NCBI GenBank assembly: GCA_934662505.1
Contig: CAKUKE010000004.1
Coordinates: 73,566 to 137,565, forward strand
Source: an uncultured Clostridia bacterium
Lineage (GTDB): Bacteria; Bacillota; Clostridia; Christensenellales; Aristaeellaceae
Direction of reading: 5' to 3'
Length of the DNA stretch: 64,000 nucleotides
Below, one piece after another: positions 8,901 through 15,520 of this stretch; positions within the stretch are counted from its first letter, which is position 1, and each line of letters starts with the position of its first letter. Below the pieces are notes generated by a model that searched no databases, had not been told where the DNA came from, and saw only the letters and a list, made by a program, of their open reading frames with translations. The position numbers and the translations under genes were made by a program.

Positions 8901-9263
8901 CACGCGGACGTGGAACCCCTGACCGCCGCGGACACCGCCGCCATCTGCAAAATCTACGGCACGTCCACCGCGCAGGAGATCTCCGACCGGGATCAGGAGC
9001 TGCAGTCCTGGCGCCGCCGCCCCACCTGGGTCACCATCGGCGGACGCACCTTTGCTGCCTCCGTGTACGGCATTCCCCATAACTACCCGGATGGCGATAC
9101 CATCCCTGACAACAACTATGCCGGACAGTTCTGCGTCCACTTTGTCAACAGCCGCACCCATACCGGCAACGAGGTGGATTACGACCGTCCCGTGAACGGT
9201 AACTTCGGTCACCAGAGCGCGATCAAGTACGCTTACCAGCACTCGATCAGCGGTGTGAAGTGA
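5997..9263 (+). CDS. secreted multi-SH3 peptidoglycan-binding protein
   Basis: A 1088-residue exported protein probably bound to the cell wall. A signal peptide (KRLLSILAAAVMLLSVVSFA, about 9-28) is followed by eight bacterial SH3-like repeats at roughly 33-108, 168-243, 277-346, 360-424, 461-530, 549-616, 642-709 and 740-808, with the recurring pattern VxxRxxP...WYxVxYxGxxGYIHGxY. Linkers are rich in Pro, Thr and Ala. A PG_binding_1 domain follows at about 843-905 (LRLGMSGDDVRTLQTAL). The final 165 residues form a separate domain with HADVEPLT, PHNYPDG, GQFCVHFVNSRTHTG and a late HQ. Its conserved His, Asp and Cys could be an active site, but I cannot name the family with confidence. It stands alone with its own promoter; GGAGGG lies 8 bp before the ATG. 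Confidence 0.88.
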   Translation: MASSATWKRLLSILAAAVMLLSVVSFAQGEGAAYGRVNLDKVRFRKTATASANGEWWCLLGENWVVEILDVFTQNGTDWYQVRCNIPNNLSRNYTGYLMAQYVTLMTDAERDQWLKNPVQPEGSLAYTATPGPQGAGSVTVPTAEPAQATATPAPAAGGSQPTVPAGADLNAYGRTTAENVFFRQSPGSSIYWTQLPKGWLMKITGTTVSGGVTWYKVEGAVPGDASKTLTGYLHGDYFKPLSQLPDETAAPATAVPTANVTATAPAATGVPSGETWGRVTMDKVVFRKSPSLSSDYWSYLPAGWQVKVTGSVVKNNITWYTVQGSTPTNPNASYNGYIHSGYLTLISGGGTAVPTAAPGELSGWAVVTVSAANLRQEASKTGTALTALASGALVQVISTADASWTYVRYGSLQGYVEAGSLKNLTKAEYEALTGGTVPPSAATATPTPSVPTTAPSGGVLGYIRLIKNKVNLRKTPNGSTLTPTEKEWLQKDLVLPYYREAVMSGGYGWIYVSYNGLYGYIRSDCYEKTAGPVNPTTNPAATAEPGTSGYIRLTSGGVNLRSRPSTDYSSYGRLDRDTVLPYFSVVGAGSDTWYYVYSLRYQTYGYIMGKFARPCNADGSDVTVTPTPVPGTTTPTPAPSTGSYVATYVDKVYIREQPSVSSAALTQVQKANTVMSMVGAPVPSGSIVWYQVSYNGVKGYIHGRYAYQLADWQVAEYLKNGVNPTPTASPSPTPAGDSSFIMITANAVWVRSGAGTGYAPLSNTSKVNSGNVIKFTRKVQNGSTTWYRIQYNNQVGYVHGGYARVMSNAEYQQWLNGNPTATPGSTGGATATPSVTAPPTTRTLRLGMSGDDVRTLQTALKEKGFLAADQVTGQYLSSTVDAVKAFQKSVGITVDGVAGAVTQGRLYGSSTGGNNPGSSVTVTLNPVEMVDWYTGGIQKVWAKGTTAIITDVYTGISYRARRWSGAYHADVEPLTAADTAAICKIYGTSTAQEISDRDQELQSWRRRPTWVTIGGRTFAASVYGIPHNYPDGDTIPDNNYAGQFCVHFVNSRTHTGNEVDYDRPVNGNFGHQSAIKYAYQHSISGVK

Positions 9264-9297
9264 CCGGTAGCGAACCGTAACGGCAAAAACAGCATTC

Positions 9298-9338
9298 AAA
9301 AAAACGCCCCGTATCCGTGCAAGCGGATGCGGGGCGTT
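9298..9338. terminator. stem-loop after the SH3 gene, U-tract on the minus strand
   Basis: AACGCCCCGTATCCG at 9303-9317 pairs with CGGATGCGGGGCGTT at 9324-9338 (15 bp, one G-U). The T-run needed for intrinsic termination (7 nt, the A-run at 9298-9304) is on the minus strand; the plus strand has only TT. It may end the upstream gene weakly and block antisense transcription strongly. Confidence 0.7.
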
Positions 9339-9539
9339 CAGGTTCAGGGCGGCGAAGCCTTTTCACCGCCCTTTTTGCTGCCCTTTCCTTCTTGTTTGCC
9401 GTTTTCCTTCGGGGAGGAAAAAGAGAACACAAAGTGAAAAACGCGGCGGGAGGGGCGGTCGTCTGTCCGCCTGCGGCTGGAAAACGATCAGAAAAGCGCC
9501 CTGCGGGTTGTTTGCTCGTCCGTGCTGGGGTCAGGGGAC

Positions 9540-9960
9540 GGAAACAGCCAGCCTGCTTACGCTGCGGTCAAGGGGCACGGAAGCGACCAGCCTGTCCGTG
9601 CCGGGGTCAGGGTGGCGGCTTCGGAGTGTGTGACGTACGCAGCAGGGTCAACCCGTCCGCGCCGGGGTCATGGAGAGCGGAAAGAGTCAGTCCGCCCGTG
9701 CTGCGAGCATAAAAAAACGAAAGCGGGCAGCCTGCTTACGCTGCGGTCAAGGGGCACGGAAGCGACCAGCCCATCCGTGCCGCGGTCAGGGGGGCGGAAA
9801 GAGTCAGTCTGTCTGTGTTGTGGTCAGTCCGAATGGCAGCGGTCAATCTGTCCGCGCTGGGTTCAGGTCGAACGGAAACGGCCAGCCCGGTTGCGCTGCG
9901 GTCAAGGTCGGACGGAAACGGTCAGCCCGTCCGCGCCGGAGTCAAGGGGTGAAAACGCTC
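9540..9960. repeat. ~40-bp degenerate repeat array
   Basis: About ten imperfect copies of a core of the type GTCCGCGCCGGGGTCAAGG plus GGAAACGGCCAGCC, spaced about 38-61 bp. A longer block (GCCTGCTTACGCTGCGGTCA onward, about 43 bp) appears nearly identically at about 9550 and 9730, 180 bp apart. Open frames over it are repeat artefacts with no recognisable product. Confidence 0.75.
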
Positions 9961-10550
9961 TGCTGACAGGCGCAGCGCGGGAAAGACGGTGTGATGCGGC
10001 GATGAACCGGGAGGCGGCTGCCTGCCGCCCAATCCGGCGAGCTACAATAGCAAAAAAACTGCCGTGCATGAAACCGACGGTGTCGGGAAAAACACGGCAG
10101 ACATGCCCTCGCTTTGTGTTTTCAGAAAAATAAATGCTGTCGGTATGCCATTGTGATGCGCGGCAGGGATTTTGGCGTATTTGGACAGCCTGCCGCTACA
10201 GGTACGTCCCCTGCCATGCGTATCAGGTACTTTTTATACTTCGGACAGAAATAAGCGGAGGGCACGTGATCGATGTGCGTAACGGGGGACCCTGCGCTTT
10301 CGGACAGCCCAATACTGCCTGTGCAGCATCATCGAGCGAGGCAGGGATGTTTATGCGGGTTTAGAGCATTCGATGCCGCCTGCGTATCGCCGCCGTCGTA
10401 CACACACTTGCGTTTTTGAACACCCTACCGCCGTCGGGACGTTGCCGCTGTACATGATGAGCAGGTGCTTTTAGGCGTTTTCAAAAAGCCCACCGCCGCT
10501 GGTGCATCGCCACCAAGCGCGGCGGATCCGTTTTTGCGTTTTCGGGCAGA
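9961..10550. other. spacer with degenerate repeats
   Basis: No gene is supported. Loose recurrences of a segment of about 70 bp are visible (gcgtttttgaacaccctaccg, gcgttttcaaaaagcccaccg and ccgtttttgcgttttcggg types). They may be decayed duplications. The spacer lies between the SH3 gene and the convergent hydrolase gene. Confidence 0.45.
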
Positions 10551-11207
10551 TCAGCGCCGCCAGTCCATGACCACTACGGGGGGCTGCTGGGACAGGTCGC
10601 CCTTTTCCACCCGCAGCAGGGGCACGGGGGCGGTCAGCGCGTCCATGGCGTTCATGGCGCGGAGAAAATCCTCCGGGCCGGAGATGGGCCAGTCCGGGTT
10701 GACCTGCGTTTTGTAATGCATGGGAATGACCACCTTTACGCCGATGCGCCGGGCAAAATCGGCCGCCTCCGCGCCGTTCAGGGTGTAAAACCCGCCCACG
10801 GGCACGCAAAGCACGTCCACCAGCCCCGTCAGCGCGGCCATGGTGTTTTCGCCGGGCATGCATCCCAGATCGCCAGCGTGAAGGAGGGTCACCCCGTCCA
10901 TGGTGATCTTCATCATCAGGTTGGGTCCCCGCCGCGCGCCCTGCGCATCGTCGTGCCACACGGGGTAGCCGTCCACAAACACGTCCGGCGCAGGTGAGCA
11001 GGGACCGCCGCCGTTGATGACGATCGGGTGCCCCTGCACCTTTTCCACGTGGTCGTGGTCGGCGTGATGGTGGGAAATGGTGACGATCTGCGCGGTCTCC
11101 TGCCGCAGGGGATACCCCACGTGGCCGTCGTAGGGGTCGGTGAGCAGGGTCTGCCCGCCGTGGTCGGTCAGCAGAAACTGGCTGTGGCCGTGATAGGCAA
11201 TGAGCAT
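10551..11207 (-). CDS. MBL-fold metal-dependent hydrolase (UlaG-like)
   Basis: A 218-residue cytoplasmic metallo-beta-lactamase-fold hydrolase of the UPF0173/UlaG type; the substrate is unknown. The start MLIAYHGHS was chosen because AGGAGGG lies 7 bp upstream, although the frame stays open further. The metal site is visible: HHHADHDH (about residues 38-45), HAGDLG near 105, and VIPMHYKT near 163 supplying the last His. The family acts on small phosphorylated lactones or related molecules in some members, so lactonase activity is only an inference. It stands alone between two repeat-rich spacers. Confidence 0.88.
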   Translation of the reverse strand: MLIAYHGHSQFLLTDHGGQTLLTDPYDGHVGYPLRQETAQIVTISHHHADHDHVEKVQGHPIVINGGGPCSPAPDVFVDGYPVWHDDAQGARRGPNLMMKITMDGVTLLHAGDLGCMPGENTMAALTGLVDVLCVPVGGFYTLNGAEAADFARRIGVKVVIPMHYKTQVNPDWPISGPEDFLRAMNAMDALTAPVPLLRVEKGDLSQQPPVVVMDWRR

Positions 11208-11560
11208 GATGATCCCTCCTGATGCGCATGATGATCTGCCGCGGTTCGTCCCCCGGCGCCGTTGTCCGAGCGGAAACGAACGCCTCTGATGCGATCGCTC
11301 GCAGGATAGCACCCCCAGCGCGGCGGTTCGTCTCACGATGGAGCAGTGCTTCTGCCCCTCTCTGCGCAGCGCAAGCGTCCGTCCGGTGAGGAAAACCCGG
11401 ATGCAGCGGCACGTTCCACCGGGAGGGTCAGGATTTCTTTCCCCGTCCAGCGCGGCGCGGGCGATTGTCCGATGCCGCCCCCTGACGTGGTTGTCCGGGC
11501 AACGATGAGAACACAAACACCGTTATCCGTCCGGCGGCGGAAAGCCTCCGCGGGGCGTTT
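11208..11560. other. spacer upstream of the MBL hydrolase
   Basis: Open frames extend through here in more than one direction, but no start with a ribosome binding site and no recognisable protein was found. It must contain the hydrolase promoter, which I could not place securely. Confidence 0.4.
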
Positions 11561-11790
11561 GGGGGCGGTGCGCCCTGCGCAGCCATTCGTTTGTCCAGGA
11601 AACCCACGGCGCAGTCAGTCCGGGACGGTGCGTCCTGCGCAAGCCGTTTGCTTGACAGAGCGCTCCCTGACGCAGTCAGCCTGGGGCGGTGCGCCCTGCG
11701 CAGCCATTCGTTTGTCCGTGAAACCCGCGACGCAGTCAGTCCGGGACGGTGCGTTCTGCGCAAGCCGTCGGCAGCGTTCCCCCGCGCGAT
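11561..11790. repeat. 60-bp direct repeats arranged A-B-A-B
   Basis: Four units begin near 11563, 11623, 11685 and 11743. Units 1 and 3 share GGCGGTGCGCCCTGCGCAGC plus CATTCGTTTGTCC. Units 2 and 4 share GGGACGGTGCG plus CTGCGCAAGCCGT. The array is therefore a 60-bp repeat later duplicated as a 120-bp dimer. Confidence 0.85.
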
Positions 11791-11865
11791 TGGCTGCCCG
11801 GCAGTGGAAAACCGGCGCAGCCGTTCGTTCCGGAAAGAGCCGGCGGCGTCTGGCGGGGTGAAAGC

Positions 11866-11889
11866 AAAAGGGCGCCGGAAACGGCGCCC
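11866..11889 (-). terminator. intrinsic terminator of degV
   Basis: On the minus strand GGGCGCC pairs with GGCGCCC around a GTTTCC loop and is followed by TTTTGCTTT. It starts 9 nt after the degV stop codon. Confidence 0.8.
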
Positions 11890-11897
11890 ATGAAAAA

Positions 11898-12788
11898 TCA
11901 CACCTGACGGGGCTTGCCCATAAAGGCGCTGGCCAGCGTGCCCGGACCGCAGTGGGCGCCGATGACGGGACCCACCATGACGATGCGGATGTTCTTCAGC
12001 TCGGGGATGCGGGCGCGGAGCATTTCCGCCAGACGCTGAGCGTCCTCGGGCGCGTCCGCATGCATGATGATGAGGGTCTGCCCGGCAGGGTCCTCAATCA
12101 GATCGGCGGTGCGCTCCACCAGCGCGCGGATGGCTTTTTTACGACCCTGCACCTTGTCGGCAGCGTCCATTTTGCCGCTTTTGCCCATGACGATGATGGG
12201 CTTGAGGTCCAGCATGGTGCCGAAGAAGGCGCTGGTGGGCGACAGCCGGCCGCCCCGCTTGAGGTAGGTCAGGCTGTCCACGGTGAGCACCGCGTGGGCG
12301 CGCATCCGGTTATCCAGCACCCACTGGCGCACCTCGTCCAGAGACTTGCCCTGCAGGTACAGGTCGTGAGCGGCCACCACCAGCAGGGTCATGGGCGCGG
12401 AGATGGACAGGGTGTCCACCATTTCAATGCGCCGGCCGGGGTACTGCGCCAGCAGCTCCTCCCGCGCTTCGGCGGCATACTGCAGGGTGGCGCTCATCTG
12501 GCTGGAAAAGGCGACAAACAGAATGTCCTTGCCCATCTGCAGGTAAGGCTCGAAAAATTCCAGATAGTTGTGCTTGCTCAGGCAGGCGGTCACCGGCACC
12601 GCGCCGGCGCGCATTTTGTCAAAAAAAGCCTTCTGCGCCGCTTCGCCCTCCCGGCCGTTTTCGTCGTAATACTCCTCGCCGTTGAGCATATAGGGCATTT
12701 TAATGACGGGTATGCCGCGGGCGTCCGCCACGTCATAGGGCAGATCGCTGTCGCTGTCGGTCAAAAAAACATAAGTGTTCTCCGGCAT
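11898..12788 (-). CDS. DegV family fatty-acid-binding protein
   Basis: A 296-residue DegV (FakB-like) protein. Family members bind a fatty acid and, in Gram-positives, present it to the FakA kinase for phosphorylation. Visible features are the N-terminal VFLTDSDSDLPYDVA, the ligand-contacting Ser/Thr segments (VTACLSKHNY, FSSQMSATLQYA), and the C-domain GGRLSPTSAFFGTMLDLKPI followed by GRKKAIRALVE. The start at MPENTYV is preferred because AGAGGGGGTC lies 9 bp upstream; the longer open frame runs across the promoter. No FakA gene is in this window, so the partner would be encoded elsewhere. Confidence 0.92.
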   Translation of the reverse strand: MPENTYVFLTDSDSDLPYDVADARGIPVIKMPYMLNGEEYYDENGREGEAAQKAFFDKMRAGAVPVTACLSKHNYLEFFEPYLQMGKDILFVAFSSQMSATLQYAAEAREELLAQYPGRRIEMVDTLSISAPMTLLVVAAHDLYLQGKSLDEVRQWVLDNRMRAHAVLTVDSLTYLKRGGRLSPTSAFFGTMLDLKPIIVMGKSGKMDAADKVQGRKKAIRALVERTADLIEDPAGQTLIIMHADAPEDAQRLAEMLRARIPELKNIRIVMVGPVIGAHCGPGTLASAFMGKPRQV

Positions 12789-12855
12789 CAGAAAAGACCC
12801 CCTCTTTGTCTTTGTGATCAGCGGTTGTACAAAAGCAAAACGCTGCTTTTGTCCC

Positions 12856-12884
12856 ATTGTACCTTCTTTTCGGACAAAAATCAA
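12856..12884 (-). promoter_or_regulatory. promoter of degV
   Basis: On the minus strand TTGATT (12879-12884) and TACAAT (12856-12861) are 17 bp apart, about 68 bp upstream of the chosen ATG. Confidence 0.6.
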
Positions 12885-12964
12885 GTGCCCGGCGGTTCTG
12901 TGCCTGCCGGGCAGGGGAAAGGATGGGAAATATTGCGTGAATGTAATAAAAATGCAATATTTTA

Positions 12965-12993
12965 TTGTGCTTTTGAACAAAATGCGGTATAAT
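12965..12993 (+). promoter_or_regulatory. promoter of the MoxR operon
   Basis: TTGTGC at 12965-12970 and TATAAT at 12988-12993, 17-bp spacer. It fires divergently from the degV promoter and leaves a leader of about 85 nt before the moxR ATG. Confidence 0.7.
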
Positions 12994-13084
12994 ACCTTTG
13001 TTCGGGATGCGCCCGGACGCGAAAAAACACGGGGGTACGCCGCAGACGGGCCGCCCCGGTGCGGAAGGAGAAGAACGTTTCAAC

Positions 13085-14065
13085 ATGGATATGCACCCTA
13101 CACCCTATCCGGACGGGGGAGACACCCGGCCCGTCGTATATGCCCTGCAGCAGAACATCAGCCAGGTCATCGTGGGAAAAAACGAGGCGATCGAGCTGCT
13201 GCTCATCGCCCTTTTGTGCCGGGGGCACGTGCTCATTGAGGATGTGCCCGGCGTGGGCAAGACCACGCTGGCCAGCGCGCTGGCCAAGTCCCTCCAGTGC
13301 TCCTTCAAGCGCATTCAGTTTACCCCGGACGTGACCCCGTCGGACGTGACGGGCTTTACCATGGTCAACCTGAAAACCGGCGAGATGGAGTTCAAGCCCG
13401 GGGCGGTCATGAGCCAGATCGTGCTGGCGGACGAGATCAACCGCACCTCCCCCAAGACCCAGAGCGCCCTTCTGGAGGTGATGGAGGAGGGGCAGGTGAC
13501 GGTGGATGGCGTCACGCACCAGCTGCCCCGTCCCTTTATGGTGCTGGCCACCCAGAACCCGGTGGATTTTGTGGGCACCTATCCCCTGCCCGAGGCGCAG
13601 ATGGACCGTTTCTTCTTGAAGATCGCCATCGGCTATCCCACGGTGGAGGAGGAAACGGACGTGCTGGAGCGTTATTCCGGCACGGTCAGCCCGGTGAAGA
13701 CCCTGTCCGCCGTTTGCACCGCCCAGCAGGTGTGCGACCTGCAGGAGAGGGTGGGCACGGTATACGCCAGCCGGGAGGCGCGGCGCTATGTGGCGCAGAT
13801 CGTGGCGGCCACCCGCACCCATCCCGCGTTTCAGCTGGGGGTATCGCCCCGGGGCGCCATTGCGCTGCTGCGGGCGGCGCAGGCCAACGCCCTTCTCTCC
13901 GGCCGGGACTATGTGCTGCCAGACGACATCCGCCGCATGGCGCTGCCCGTCATGAGCCACCGTCTGGTGCTGTCGCCCGAGGCGCGCATGAAGGGCGCCC
14001 AGCCCGGGCAGATCCTCAGCCAATTGATCGCCTCCGTCCCCGTTCCCACGGGAGGCAGGGTATGA
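13085..14065 (+). CDS. MoxR family AAA+ ATPase
   Basis: A 326-residue MoxR-type AAA+ chaperone-like ATPase. Such proteins pair with DUF58 and transglutaminase partners, as here, often in cell-envelope contexts. Walker A GVGKTTLA (about 55-62), Walker B LADEINRTSPK (about 114-124), sensor 1 TQNPVDFVGTYPLPEAQMDR (about 156-175) and the AAA lid with GVSPRGA are clear. The start MDMHPTPY follows GGAAGGAG by 14 bp, which is long; an in-frame ATG further upstream lies almost on the promoter and is rejected. The stop overlaps the next start as ATGA, so coupling with the DUF58 gene is expected. Confidence 0.93.
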   Translation: MDMHPTPYPDGGDTRPVVYALQQNISQVIVGKNEAIELLLIALLCRGHVLIEDVPGVGKTTLASALAKSLQCSFKRIQFTPDVTPSDVTGFTMVNLKTGEMEFKPGAVMSQIVLADEINRTSPKTQSALLEVMEEGQVTVDGVTHQLPRPFMVLATQNPVDFVGTYPLPEAQMDRFFLKIAIGYPTVEEETDVLERYSGTVSPVKTLSAVCTAQQVCDLQERVGTVYASREARRYVAQIVAATRTHPAFQLGVSPRGAIALLRAAQANALLSGRDYVLPDDIRRMALPVMSHRLVLSPEARMKGAQPGQILSQLIASVPVPTGGRV

Positions 14066-15210
14066 GGATGACCCGCCGGGGGGCGGCCATCCTGCCGCTG
14101 GCGGTCACCAGCCTGCTGTGCGGTCTGTCCACGGGCAACCGGCTTTACTATATGGTGTTTCTCACCGTGGGGCTGTGCTATGCGTACGGGCTGGCGAGCG
14201 TCCTCTGGCTGAAGGCCACCCTCCGTGCGGAGGTTCTGACGGATACGGCGGAGGCGCGCCGGGGCGAGCAGGTGCGGCTGCAATTGCAGCTGCGCCACGG
14301 CTGTCTTCTGCCCATGAGCGCGCTGACGGTGGAGGCACGGCTGGGGGGACAGACGTTTTCCGAGGAGCTCGTCCTTTCCCCCTTCCGAACTTCCGCGTGC
14401 ACGCTGGCGCTGCCTGCGCGGCATGTGGGGGTCTGGCTGTTTGAAGTGACCCGGGTCGAAGGGGAGGATCTTTTCGGCCTGTTCCGGGCGCGTAAAAAGC
14501 CGGGCGCGGCGCGGCAGGTGCTGGTGCTGCCCCGGGCGTTTGACATTGAAAAACCCACCTTTGCCGCAGGGGAAGGGGATCAAAGCGCACTGGGGCGCAC
14601 ACAGGAGGACTTTGCCGCGCCCGAGGACGTGCGCGCCTACCTGCCCGGCGACGCCATGAAACGGGTGCACTGGAAGCTGTCCTTCCGCAAGCGGGAGCTG
14701 CTGGTGCGCCGTTACGAGACTCCCGAGCCGCCGGACACCCTCGTGCTGCTGGACACTTCCGTGCCCGAGGGCGGCGAGGGCGAGGCGCTCATGGCGCTGC
14801 GGGACACCCTGTGCGAAACGGTGATGGCGGTGGCCGACCTGCAATTGCGGGATCAGAGCGCCGTCCGGGTGCCCTTTTACGGGCGGGCGGCCAATGAATT
14901 TTCCGCCGACGGGCCCGAGCAGGTGCATCTGCTGGAGCGGATGCTGGCCATGCAGGCCTTCGACGGGGATCAGCCCTTTGAGCGGACGCTCAATCTGGAG
15001 CTGCGCCGCATGCGCCGCACGGGCGCGGTCATCATCGTGACCACCCACCTGAACCCCCGCATTGTGGACGGGGTGAGCCATATCCGCCGGATGGGACCCA
15101 ATGTGCGGCTGTATCTGGCCACCTATACGCCCGAGGCGCCGGAATATCTCCCCTGCGTGGCGCGGCTGCAGCACCATCTGGTGGAGGTGCTGTACGTGAC
15201 CCCCGCCTGA
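14062..15210 (+). CDS. DUF58 domain protein
   Basis: A 382-residue protein of the DUF58 family, the usual partner of MoxR ATPases. Two hydrophobic stretches near the N-terminus (about 8-24 and 27-44) suggest membrane anchoring. The DUF58 signature GDAMKRVHWKLSFRKRELLV is near residues 195-214, followed by a von Willebrand-like part (LVLLDTSVPEGG) with DTS as a likely metal-binding motif. The ATG overlaps the moxR stop and is preceded by GGGAGGC. Biochemical role is unknown; a link to envelope polymers or transglutaminase regulation is an inference from the gene set. Confidence 0.9.
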   Translation: MRMTRRGAAILPLAVTSLLCGLSTGNRLYYMVFLTVGLCYAYGLASVLWLKATLRAEVLTDTAEARRGEQVRLQLQLRHGCLLPMSALTVEARLGGQTFSEELVLSPFRTSACTLALPARHVGVWLFEVTRVEGEDLFGLFRARKKPGAARQVLVLPRAFDIEKPTFAAGEGDQSALGRTQEDFAAPEDVRAYLPGDAMKRVHWKLSFRKRELLVRRYETPEPPDTLVLLDTSVPEGGEGEALMALRDTLCETVMAVADLQLRDQSAVRVPFYGRAANEFSADGPEQVHLLERMLAMQAFDGDQPFERTLNLELRRMRRTGAVIIVTTHLNPRIVDGVSHIRRMGPNVRLYLATYTPEAPEYLPCVARLQHHLVEVLYVTPA

Positions 15211-15520
15211 GGGCGGGCGTTCTGCCTGACGCGTTCGGGAAAAAAAGGAAAGGATGGCGCTGGGAGAGGCATTGCATGGCGCACCCCGCGCGCTGCTGAC
15301 CATACTGTGCTGGTGGCGCCGGGCTTAATCCACAGGGTGTCCTGCATGGCGCGCCCGCGCGCTGCTGACGGCTGCCTGTGAGTGGGGTGTGAAAGACAGG
15401 CATGCCCTGCATGGCATGCCCGCGCGTCCTGCTGAGCCCGTCGGAGAAATGCGGCGGGAGGCATTCTGAACATTTTTTCTGATCCGGGCGGCTGTCCGGA
15501 GGAAGCGACGAGGTTTTTGC
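15211..15520. repeat. ~70-bp repeats between DUF58 and transglutaminase genes
   Basis: Three imperfect copies of a CTGCATGGCGC-CCGCGCG-CTGCTGA segment lie near 15270-15300, 15340-15370 and 15408-15438. They interrupt what is normally a tight operon. No gene or terminator is seen, so read-through into the next gene remains possible. Confidence 0.75.

Noticed and set aside
9522..10133. 203-residue frame across the ~40-bp repeats
   Set aside because: Composition follows the repeat and shifts at each unit; no homologous fold and no ribosome binding site.
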